Positions 1 through 5,155 are shown, numbered from the stretch's first letter. The stretch: 5,155 bases of DNA from a bacterium (GCA_021802115.1 JAKABA010000260.1:1-5155), one strand, 5' to 3'. Made by a program: numbers and translations. The notes: generated by a model not told the origin, from the letters alone.

Positions 1-102
1 TGAGGACGGGGTCGGCTGGGGCGCGGGCGGGGTGGGGGTCGGGGTGCTGACCGGGGTGGGCTTGGGGGTGGCGGCGGGGGTCGGGGTGGCGGCCGGGGTG
101 CT
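1..102 (-). repeat. Low-complexity Pro/Thr linker-coding DNA with short imperfect repeats
   Basis: This stretch encodes about 34 residues made almost only of Pro, Thr, Ala and Ser (TPAATPTPAATPKPTPVSTP and onward). At DNA level it is a run of degenerate repeats. The 13-bp string GGGGGTCGGGGTG occurs at 34-46 and again at 76-88, and CCGGGGTG occurs at 51-58 and 93-100. Such tracts change length by slippage, so linker length may vary between strains. It is part of the reading frame, not a mobile repeat. Confidence 0.75.
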
Positions 103-732
103 CTTGGCAACCGGGGACTTGGCCTTAGGCTGGGCCGCGGGTGAAGTGGAAGAGCTGGCTGCTGGAGCCACGGCCGGGCGCGCAGGGGCCGGGGGATTGG
201 CAGCCTCGAAGGCGGCCACCAGCTCCTCCGCCTGGAGCCGCTTCTCGGTGGCGAGGGCGCGGGCCGTCTCCCCCTGCAGGTGCTGCTGGTCGAGCCGCTC
301 CGCCCGGATGCTGGAGGCGAGCTCGGCGACCGCGGCCCTCTCCGCCCCCGTGATCCGCGACAGGGTGATCTGGGTGTCCAGGGCCTGGCTCAGCGAGCCA
401 CTGGCGAGCACCTCGATGATCCCGTTCGGGGTCCCGGTGTACTCAGCGGAGATCAGCGACGCCAGCTGCGCTCGTGCCCGCTCGATCTCCGCCCGTTCGG
501 CTCGCAGCTGCTCCCTGGTGGTCTGCACCTGCCGCAGCAGGAGCAGCTCGCGAGCCTTGGCCTGGTCGACCAGCCGCTGCAGCTTGGCCACCGGTGACTG
601 GGTGGCGGCGGGTGGGGGCGGGTTGCTGGCCGCGGCCGAACTCAACCCCGTCGCTCCCAGGATCCCGACCGCCAGTGTGAGGCTGCCGATCAGGGCGAGC
701 GCGGGCCTCGCCAACCTCCTCTTGCCGTCCAC
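1..732 (-). CDS. Exported coiled-coil protein, CwlO/RipC/EnvC-like N-terminal region with Pro/Thr-rich linker (C-terminus off the left edge)
   Basis: The visible part is 244 codons and runs off the left edge without a stop. Residues 1-36 form a signal peptide: a KRR charged start, a hydrophobic stretch ending in GLSSAAA, and a likely cleavage site near residue 36. Residues 47-98 and 125-178 are Leu/Ala/Glu/Arg/Gln-rich and read as two coiled-coil helices. Between them lies SAEYTGTPNGIIEVLASGSL, which resembles the 'Y..G....l.vlL.s.s' turn typical of the N-terminal regulatory domain of CwlO, RipC, PcsB and EnvC-type hydrolases or activators. Residues 180-244 are a Pro/Ala/Thr/Ser linker of the kind that spans the wall to a C-terminal domain. 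In this family that domain is often NlpC/P60 or M23, but here it is outside the window, so the enzyme class is unknown. The GTG at 732 was chosen because no ATG, GTG or TTG occurs in frame in the 94-bp gap upstream. A TTG at 714 follows an AGGAGG with no spacing and is less likely. No good Shine-Dalgarno precedes the GTG. The gene lies downstream of the pseudokinase-like gene on the same strand and could be co-transcribed with it. Confidence 0.82.
   Translation of the reverse strand, partial: MDGKRRLARPALALIGSLTLAVGILGATGLSSAAASNPPPPAATQSPVAKLQRLVDQAKARELLLLRQVQTTREQLRAERAEIERARAQLASLISAEYTGTPNGIIEVLASGSLSQALDTQITLSRITGAERAAVAELASSIRAERLDQQHLQGETARALATEKRLQAEELVAAFEAANPPAPARPAVAPAASSSTSPAAQPKAKSPVAKSTPAATPTPAATPKPTPVSTPTPTPPAPQPTPSS
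25..86 (+). other. G-quadruplex-forming motifs (plus strand, template strand of the exported-protein gene)
   Basis: Two consecutive motifs fit G3+N1-7 with four or more runs. The first has G runs at 25-27, 29-32, 34-38 and 41-44, with loops of 1, 1 and 2 bases. The second has runs at 53-56, 58-60, 64-68, 76-80 and 83-86, with loops of 1, 3, 7 and 2 bases. They lie on the template strand for the minus-strand gene, in its Pro-rich linker. Proline codons (CCN) written with C or G third positions produce such runs automatically, so a function is not implied. Confidence 0.45.
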
Positions 733-826
733 GGGGCCCCATTCTTGTGGCCGCGCGCGCCCCGAAAGCCCTCCGTCGCAGGAACGCGACCCCGCCGCGA
801 CTTCGGTCGCGGCCGGATCGCACTGG
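733..826. promoter_or_regulatory. 94-bp gap between the two left-hand minus-strand genes
   Basis: The gap holds the hairpin at 794-813, the weaker stem at 775-790 and the palindrome GGGGCCCC at 733-740, directly before the GTG start of the exported-protein gene. A GGAGGG on the minus strand (774-769) has no start codon at a usable distance. I see no convincing -35/-10 pair. The region may hold a promoter of a type I cannot read by eye, or the two genes may be one transcription unit. Confidence 0.3.
794..813 (-). terminator. Perfect 8-bp hairpin in the gap after the pseudokinase-like gene (terminator or leader structure)
   Basis: Positions 794-801 (GCCGCGAC) and 806-813 (GTCGCGGC) are perfect inverted repeats around a four-base loop. 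Read on the minus strand the loop is CGAA; read on the plus strand it is TTCG closed by C-G, the very stable cUUCGg tetraloop. The hairpin starts 13 bases after the stop codon of the membrane protein gene (827-829) and lies about 60 bases before the GTG of the exported-protein gene. A second, weaker stem, GTCGC(775-779)/GCGAC(786-790), follows it. No T-tract follows on the minus strand, so it is not a classic intrinsic terminator. It could be a U-less terminator of high-GC bacteria, a partial terminator within an operon, or an mRNA stability element. Confidence 0.4.
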
Positions 827-2410
827 CTAAGTGGCGCAGGATGAACCGGGCGGGGTGATCAGGATGGGGGCCGAAGCCGCCAGGTTGGGCGCCCCCGCCA
901 GCGCCACCACCCCGACCGGCGTCGTGGCGGGCACGTCGAGCTGAGGCTGGGCCTCGACATAGGTGTAGTAGGCCGGCGCCGGAATCTCCCCCGAGGCGAC
1001 CTCGCTCACCGACCCCGTGCAGCGATTCACCAGCTCCAGGCGCCAGCCCACCGTGCCGGACGAGTGGGCGCCGAGGTTGGCCGTCATCGTGAAGGAGCAA
1101 TCTCCATACCCGCTGGGCGGACAGCTCGCCGAGAGCTCGACACCGGTGATGGGAGGATTGCTCGCCGGCGCGAGCAGGGGGATCTCCCGCAGCGGCGGGG
1201 GCGTGGACGCGGGAGAGGGTCGCGGCGTGCCGGCGGCGGAGGGGCTGGGGGTGGGTGGGGCGGTACGCCCGGGAGTCGGCCTCGCGGTGCGCGACCCTGC
1301 CACCGGCCGGTGTTGAGGAGCTGCTCGCAGCAGCAGGACGCTTCCCCCCGCCGCCAGCAGCAGGGCGATCACGGCCGCCGCCCCCAACCAGGCCCGCCCG
1401 GCCCGCCGGCGGCCCGCGACCCTGCTGCGCCCGGCCAGCGGCCGGCCTCCTCTTCCGCCAGCCCGGGGGGTCGCAGCCTCGCCTGCCGCCACCTCGCCGG
1501 GGAGGGCGGCCCGGCTCACCGCCACCGCCGGCGCGGCTTCCGTGGGCGCGCCGGCGGCTCCCCCACCGGAGCCCGCCAGGGCGGCAGCGGGCTCCAGGAC
1601 AGCCGCAGCCGCCACCAGCCTGGCGGCGGAGTCCCGCTGCTCCTCAAGCCGTGAGGCCAGCGCTTGCAGCTGTCGCCGCACTCGCAGCGTGCCCGATCGG
1701 CCGAGATGTCCGCGCAGTACCTGACGCCAGCGGGCGCTCACCGAGGCCGGCCGGCGGTCGGCCAGGCCGGCTGGACCGAGCAGGTCCAGGAGCGAATCCC
1801 GCACGGCGGCCGGCACCGCCCGGTGACCCGGCTCCGAGCTCGGCTGCAGCAGTCCACGAACCAGCTCAGCCGCCTGTTCCAGATCGGACGAGCTTCCCGA
1901 GGGCTCGGGACGCGGATCCGGGGCCACCAGTCGGACCCGGCCGTCGGTGGACCCGATGAAGACGGTGTCGAGGCTGACTGAACGGTGGCGCGTCTGGCGC
2001 CGCTCCAGCGCCGCCACGGCCGCCAGCAGCCCGTCTCCGATCAGGGCCGCCTGGTCGAAGGTGAGTGGCACCAGGCGCCGGAGAACTCGCAGGGAGACCC
2101 CGTTCGGCGCCTCCTCGGCGATGGTGACTCGGTCCTGGTCCAACCTGGCGGCCAGGGGGCGCGCCAGCCAGCTCCCGCTCACGTCGGCCAGCCGCTGCAG
2201 CTCGTCCCAGGTCGATTGAGGGTCGACTCCAGGGGCCAGCCGGACGGTCCGGACCGACACCGACCTGCCGTCGGCGAGCTCAACTCTGGCGGGCCCGCGC
2301 GAGTTCCCCAGATCGTCTGGGACCTCAAGCGCAGACTCACTGCGAAACGAGATCAGCTCCAACTTCGTTTCCAGTTCGCGGGAGGCGTAGTGTTGGCAGC
2401 GCCGTCGCAC
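827..2410 (-). CDS. Single-pass membrane protein with degenerate protein-kinase (pseudokinase-like) domain and extracellular Cys-containing domain
   Basis: The product is 527 residues. Residues about 41-240 follow the order of a bacterial Ser/Thr kinase: a beta2-beta3-like strand pair (ARVELADGRSVSVRTVRL), an alpha-C-like helix with E70, an 'EYL.G.SL'-like hinge (EEAPNGVSLRVLRRL, 99-113), an HRD-like loop (HRSVSLDTVFI, 142-152), a DFG-position segment (RVRLVAPD, 158-165), an alpha-F-like SDLEQAAELVRGLL (175-188) and a final RRPASVSARWRQVL (219-232). The catalytic residues are missing: Asp of HRD is S144, the loop Lys is S146, the Asn is T149, Asp of DFG is A163, and no Gly-rich loop is seen. 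It should therefore be a pseudokinase, if the fold is right. Residues 270-335 are an Ala/Gly/Arg-rich tether. Residues 341-362 are one transmembrane helix after an RRRAGR cluster, putting the N-terminus in the cytosol. A Pro/Thr linker (367-420) leads to an outside domain (421-527), probably beta-rich, with C430, C438, C464 and C525. The GTG at 2410 is the first in-frame start; no Shine-Dalgarno precedes it, and a TTG at 2362 is an alternative. Confidence 0.85.
   Translation of the reverse strand: MRRRCQHYASRELETKLELISFRSESALEVPDDLGNSRGPARVELADGRSVSVRTVRLAPGVDPQSTWDELQRLADVSGSWLARPLAARLDQDRVTIAEEAPNGVSLRVLRRLVPLTFDQAALIGDGLLAAVAALERRQTRHRSVSLDTVFIGSTDGRVRLVAPDPRPEPSGSSSDLEQAAELVRGLLQPSSEPGHRAVPAAVRDSLLDLLGPAGLADRRPASVSARWRQVLRGHLGRSGTLRVRRQLQALASRLEEQRDSAARLVAAAAVLEPAAALAGSGGGAAGAPTEAAPAVAVSRAALPGEVAAGEAATPRAGGRGGRPLAGRSRVAGRRRAGRAWLGAAAVIALLLAAGGSVLLLRAAPQHRPVAGSRTARPTPGRTAPPTPSPSAAGTPRPSPASTPPPLREIPLLAPASNPPITGVELSASCPPSGYGDCSFTMTANLGAHSSGTVGWRLELVNRCTGSVSEVASGEIPAPAYYTYVEAQPQLDVPATTPVGVVALAGAPNLAASAPILITPPGSSCAT
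1241..1260 (+). other. Compact G-quadruplex motif in the Pro-rich linker of the membrane protein gene
   Basis: The plus strand has G runs at 1241-1244, 1247-1251, 1253-1255 and 1257-1260, separated by loops of 2, 1 and 1 bases. This is a near-ideal motif for a stable parallel quadruplex. It lies on the template strand of the membrane protein gene, in codons for the APPTPSP part of its extracellular linker. Like the motifs at 25-86, it can be a by-product of Pro codons in a high-GC genome. Confidence 0.5.
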
Positions 2411-2427
2411 CGGCGGTCGTTCTGTGG
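2411..2427. promoter_or_regulatory. 17-bp gap between divergent genes; promoters must overlap coding DNA
   Basis: The outermost GTG starts of the membrane protein gene (2410, minus) and of the mreB-like gene (2428, plus) are only 17 bp apart. There is no room for two complete promoters and ribosome binding sites between them. Either both messages are leaderless or nearly so, with promoters inside each other's 5' coding region, or one or both true starts lie further in. A TTGGCA at 2393-2398 could be a -35 for the plus strand, but no good -10 follows at 17-18 bp. A short inverted repeat CGCCG(2400-2404)/CGGCG(2411-2415) spans the start of the minus gene and could be an operator or chance. Confidence 0.35.
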
Positions 2428-3462
2428 GTGGTGGAAGTGGGATTGCTCTCGGCCGACTTTGGGATCGACCTCGGAACCGCCAACACCGTGGTGTGCCGCG
2501 GTGACGGCACCATCTTGCTCAACGAGCCCTCGGTGATGCTGGTCTCCCTGGGCTCGGACGGGAGCCGCAAGCCGATCCTGATCGGCCATCAGGCCCGCGA
2601 GCTGACCGGCAGGACCCCGGTGGGGATGACCACGATCCGACCCATCCGCGACGGGGTGGTGTCGGACCTGCAGTCCGCCAAGGGATACATCGTGGCGGTG
2701 ATCCACCAGGTGACCCGCCGGCCGTGGGAGCGCTTCCGGCCCCGCGCCATCTGCGGAGTTCCGGCCGGAGCCACCGCGCTGGAGCGCCAGGCGCTGATCG
2801 AGGCCCTCGAGGAGGGCGGGATCGGCACCGCCGACCTGATCCCCGAGCCCGTGGCGGGGGCGATCGGCTGCGGCATCGACCCGCTGGAGCCGCGCGCCCA
2901 CATGGTGGTCGACGTCGGGGGAGGCACGGCGGAGGTGACCGCGATCTGCTTCGGCGGGATCCTGGCCGCCAGCTCCTGCAGGATCGCGGGCGATGAGATG
3001 ACAGCCGCCCTCAACCAGTACCTGCGTCAGGAGCACCACCTGATCGTCGGCGAGCTGACCGCGGAGGACATCAAGATCAAGCTGCGCTCCTCGGGCAACG
3101 GCTCGGGTCCGATCGTCGTCGAGGGACGGGACGTCTTCACCGGCAAGCCCCGGATGCAGACCCTGGATCCCGACGAGGCGACCCTGGCGATGCGGCCGAC
3201 CGTCGACGGGATCGTGGACGCGCTCGCCTTCGTCCTCGACCAGCTTCCGCCTCAGGCGGTCGGCGACATCATGCAGACCGGCGTGCTGGCCTTCGGCGGC
3301 GGCTCGCTGCTGGAGGGCTTCCAGGGTCACCTGGAGGAGGCCCTGGGGTTCCCTGTGGCGATGGCGGAACGACCGCTCACCTGCGTGGCCGAGGGGGCCG
3401 CCAAGGCGTTGTCGTACCCCAGGATCGTCGACGCCTTCAAGGGCGCTCCTCCCCAGTTCTGA
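2428..3462 (+). CDS. mreB: MreB-family actin-like rod-shape protein
   Basis: The protein is 344 residues, the usual MreB length (about 335-350). MreB is a bacterial actin that binds ATP, forms membrane-bound filaments in the cytosol and positions the wall elongation machinery. The actin-fold motifs are in order: phosphate-1 IDLGTANT (13-20), NEPSV (32-36), the GRTP...IRPIRDGVVSD segment (61-80), VPAGATALER with the conserved Glu at 119 (111-120), EPVAGAIGCG (140-149), phosphate-2 DVGGGTAEV (162-170), AGDEM (187-191), GELTAEDIKIKL (208-219), GRDVFTGKP (233-241), and the adenosine motif AFGGGSLLEGF (288-298) followed by PLTCVAEGAAKAL. All nucleotide-contact motifs look intact, so it should be active. 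Starts possible in frame are GTG 2428, 2431 and 2437 and TTG 2443; none has a strong Shine-Dalgarno, and no ATG, GTG or TTG lies upstream in frame nearby. No mreC or mreD follows; the next gene is convergent. Several substitutions from the MreB consensus leave open a Mbl/MreBH-like paralog. Confidence 0.93.
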   Translation: MVEVGLLSADFGIDLGTANTVVCRGDGTILLNEPSVMLVSLGSDGSRKPILIGHQARELTGRTPVGMTTIRPIRDGVVSDLQSAKGYIVAVIHQVTRRPWERFRPRAICGVPAGATALERQALIEALEEGGIGTADLIPEPVAGAIGCGIDPLEPRAHMVVDVGGGTAEVTAICFGGILAASSCRIAGDEMTAALNQYLRQEHHLIVGELTAEDIKIKLRSSGNGSGPIVVEGRDVFTGKPRMQTLDPDEATLAMRPTVDGIVDALAFVLDQLPPQAVGDIMQTGVLAFGGGSLLEGFQGHLEEALGFPVAMAERPLTCVAEGAAKALSYPRIVDAFKGAPPQF

Positions 3463-3471
3463 CCTCCGCCA

Positions 3472-5155
3472 TCAGCCGGCCCCCGGCAGGCTGCTGATCC
3501 GGGCTGCGAAGTAGGCCTCGCCACCCTGTGGCCAGGGTCGCAGGCCGGCGCCGCCGAGGCCGGTGCGGGTCTCGGCCAGGGCCCGGAGCGGGGCTGGGCG
3601 AGCCGCCGGAACCGCCGGCGGCGGGGAGGCCGGCACCCCCAGCGCATTCGACGCGGTCGCCATGATCTGGGCCCGGTTGGCGAAGAAGTACTTCAGGATC
3701 TGCACCACTGCCGGCTGGTCGGTGTAGTAGCCCTGGCCGCCGCCGCGGACCAGCATGCTGACCACCACCTGGGGATCGGACATCGGAGCCATGGCGGTGA
3801 ACCAGGCGTCGGGGCCCCCATTGGGGGCGGTCGGGTCCTGGGCGGTGCCGGTCTTGCCACCGGCGTCCACGTGGAGCCCGCTCAGCATGCTGGCCGTGCC
3901 ACCGGTCACGGCCAGCCGCATCCCGGCGCGCACCGGGCCCAGTTCCGAGGCCCAGGGAAGCGGCTTGGGCGCGGACACGGGAATCGGCTTCAGGGTCGGC
4001 GTGGAGCCGTTGCTCTGAGCCAGCCCGAGGTGGGGCACGACCCGGTAGCCGCTTCCGACCTCAGCGGTCCAGACCGCGTCCTGGATCGGGGTGGCCGTCA
4101 CATAGCCCTGCCCTATCCCCAGGATCACGGTCGACCCGGGGTACCAGGTCTGGCCGAGCTTGGCGACCGATTTGGGGGTCCCTAGGTAGCCCGGGACCTC
4201 GCCCGGGAGGTCGATGCCGGTGTCCTCCCCCACCCCCATCACCCGCCCGGTGGAGATGATGTTCTGCGCTCCCAGCGCCACCGCCAGCTTGTAGAAGTAG
4301 ACGTCGTTCGACCACGCGATCGCCTCGGGCAGGTCCTGGGGGGGCAGCGTCTCCCAGTTGTGGTAGGTGTGCCCGTCGTAGGTGAAGGTGTAGCCGGTGG
4401 GGATGATCTCGCCGGGGGGTATGGCGTGGTGGTAGACATCGGCGGAGGAGACCACCAGCTTGAAGTTGGACCCCGGCGGCATCGCGGTCTGGGTGGCATG
4501 CTCCAGCAGCGGGCTGCCCGGCTGGTTCAGCAGCTGTTCGATGGCCGCGCTGTTGCGCGGCGGCTCGAAGATGTTGTCGTTGTAGGCGGGCCAGCTGGCC
4601 ATCGCCAGGACCTGGCCGTTCTGGGGATCCATCACCACCACCGCTCCCTGGTCCCCCTTCTGGGAGCCCGGATACGCTCCCGAGATCGCCTTCTGCAGGA
4701 GCTGGGTGGACAGCTGCTGGAGACCGAGGTCCAAGCCGGTGACCAGGGTACCGCCATTGACCGGCGGGACCTTTCTCCCCAACGCCACCGGTACGTTCTG
4801 TGAGTTCACCAGGATCTCCTGGTAGCCGTAGCGGCCGCTGAGCAGCCGGTTGTACTGCTCCTCCAGCCCCGCCTGGCCCAGGATCGCCCCGCTCGGCAGC
4901 AGACCGAACTGCCTCACCTGCTGGGGGGTCTCCACGCCGGTGTACCCGAGGATCGGTCCGAGCAGAGCCCCGTAGGGATACACACGGCCCAGGACCGGCT
5001 CCACCATGACAGCCGGGATGTCGGCCGATTGGAGCAGGGTCGCCCTGACCGTGGAGAGCCGGGCGGCGAGGGTGACCGTCCAGCCACCATCCGTGGGCTG
5101 GGCCATCTCCCGGGCGAGCTGGGTGCGGGTCTGGCCGAGCAGCCTGGCCAGATCT
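3472..5155 (-). CDS. Class B penicillin-binding protein, elongation PBP2-like transpeptidase (N-terminus off the right edge)
   Basis: There are 560 codons in the window, with the frame open to the right edge. The ATG at 5106 is internal: the 16 residues before it (DLARLLGQTRTQLAREM region) look like the family's segment before the dimerisation domain. The missing part should hold the membrane anchor and RG.I.DRNG box. Counting from the first visible codon: RVYPYGALLGPILGYTGV (57-74) and GLEEQYNRLLSGRYG (96-110) mark the PBP dimerisation domain; DPQNGQVLAMASWPAYN (176-192) opens the transpeptidase domain. The catalytic motifs are present: SNFK (229-232, nucleophile S229), SND (282-284) and KTG (434-436, in GGKTGTAQ). 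An S-x-D second motif instead of S-x-N is also seen in E. coli PBP2, followed as here by an FY-type segment (VYFYKLA), which favours elongation PBP2 over FtsI. It cross-links peptidoglycan stem peptides outside the membrane, normally with the glycosyltransferase RodA. Residues 506-560 are a Pro/Ala-rich tail with no recognisable domain. It is convergent with the mreB-like gene, 9 bp between stops. Confidence 0.93.
   Translation of the reverse strand, partial: DLARLLGQTRTQLAREMAQPTDGGWTVTLAARLSTVRATLLQSADIPAVMVEPVLGRVYPYGALLGPILGYTGVETPQQVRQFGLLPSGAILGQAGLEEQYNRLLSGRYGYQEILVNSQNVPVALGRKVPPVNGGTLVTGLDLGLQQLSTQLLQKAISGAYPGSQKGDQGAVVVMDPQNGQVLAMASWPAYNDNIFEPPRNSAAIEQLLNQPGSPLLEHATQTAMPPGSNFKLVVSSADVYHHAIPPGEIIPTGYTFTYDGHTYHNWETLPPQDLPEAIAWSNDVYFYKLAVALGAQNIISTGRVMGVGEDTGIDLPGEVPGYLGTPKSVAKLGQTWYPGSTVILGIGQGYVTATPIQDAVWTAEVGSGYRVVPHLGLAQSNGSTPTLKPIPVSAPKPLPWASELGPVRAGMRLAVTGGTASMLSGLHVDAGGKTGTAQDPTAPNGGPDAWFTAMAPMSDPQVVVSMLVRGGGQGYYTDQPAVVQILKYFFANRAQIMATASNALGVPASPPPAVPAARPAPLRALAETRTGLGGAGLRPWPQGGEAYFAARISSLPGAG
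3473..3493 (+). terminator. Hairpin just past the mreB-like stop, inside the 3' end of the PBP gene
   Basis: CAGCC (3473-3477) pairs with GGCTG (3489-3493), and inside it GCC (3479-3481) pairs with GGC (3485-3487) around a CCC loop, with one G/A mismatch between the stems. It begins 11 bases after the TGA of the mreB-like gene and covers the stop codon and last codons of the convergent PBP gene. No T-tract follows on either strand. With only 9 bp between the convergent stops, any terminator for either gene must lie in the other gene, and this is the best candidate for the plus strand. Confidence 0.3.

Noticed and set aside
443..823. Minus-strand frame starting with ATG at 741 over the start of the exported-protein gene
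   Set aside because: The frame one step over, from GTG 732, gives a clear signal peptide and coiled coil. The ATG frame gives an Arg/Gly/Ala-rich product without features.
32..844. 270-residue open frame on the plus strand
   Set aside because: It is the antisense of the exported coiled-coil gene. Its product is low-complexity Gly/Val/Ala then Arg/Ser-rich, which is what the reverse of a Pro/Thr linker and a coiled coil gives; no domain is seen.
1255..1959. 234-residue plus-strand open frame opposite the membrane protein gene
   Set aside because: Pro/Arg/Ala-dominated composition with no motif. The minus strand here encodes the kinase-like domain, transmembrane helix and linker.
827..2410. 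Active Ser/Thr protein kinase
   Set aside because: The Asp of HRD, the loop Lys and Asn and the Asp of DFG are all replaced, and there is no Gly-rich loop, so phosphotransfer by the usual mechanism is not expected.
2353..3330. 325-residue open frame on the minus strand opposite the mreB-like gene
   Set aside because: The product is rich in His, Arg, Asp and Gly without any motif, while the opposite strand carries every MreB motif in order. It is a high-GC shadow frame.
3814..3828. Inverted repeat GCCCCCA-T-TGGGGGC inside the PBP2-like gene
   Set aside because: It encodes APNGGP in the transpeptidase domain and has a one-base loop. It is best explained by Gly/Pro codons.
5104..5106. ATG as the start of the PBP2-like gene
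   Set aside because: The frame stays open to the right edge and the preceding codons look like family sequence before the dimerisation domain. A start here would drop the membrane anchor.
1..5155. tRNA, rRNA, CRISPR array, insertion sequence or attachment site
   Set aside because: No cloverleaf, regular spaced repeats, transposase motif or terminal inverted repeats were seen; nearly all of the window is accounted for by four coding regions.

Overview
The window is bacterial DNA of high GC content (by eye well above 60%, with strong G/C bias at third codon positions). It is densely coded and carries four protein genes, two of them cut by the window edges. GTG starts, weak or absent Shine-Dalgarno sequences, Pro/Thr/Ala-rich extracellular linkers and a eukaryotic-type kinase-like receptor point to a high-GC, probably monoderm, rod-forming bacterium. 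Actinomycetota, or a high-GC member of the Chloroflexota/Dormibacterota side, would fit. The sequence alone does not settle the phylum.

Layout, left to right: (1) 1-732, minus strand: an exported coiled-coil protein of the CwlO/RipC/EnvC-like N-terminal type with a long Pro/Thr linker; its C-terminus lies off the left edge. (2) 733-826: a 94-bp gap with a perfect 8-bp stem hairpin. (3) 827-2410, minus strand: a 527-residue single-pass membrane protein with a degenerate, apparently catalytically dead protein-kinase fold inside, one transmembrane helix, a Pro-rich linker and a four-cysteine extracellular domain. (4) 2411-2427: a 17-bp gap between divergent genes. (5) 2428-3462, plus strand: an MreB-family actin-like protein. 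(6) 3463-3471: a 9-bp convergent gap, with a hairpin just inside the end of the next gene. (7) 3472-5155, minus strand: an elongation-type class B penicillin-binding protein (PBP2-like) with all three catalytic motifs; its N-terminus lies off the right edge.

The genes share one theme, growth of the cell-wall cylinder: a cytoskeletal scaffold (MreB), a transpeptidase (PBP2), an exported protein resembling the regulatory half of a peptidoglycan hydrolase, and a membrane pseudokinase-like protein that could carry wall or envelope signals inward. The first three assignments rest on recognisable family motifs. The pseudokinase reading rests on a by-eye alignment to the kinase fold, and its link to wall growth is inferred from position only. 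No tRNA, rRNA, CRISPR array, insertion sequence or phage gene was seen.
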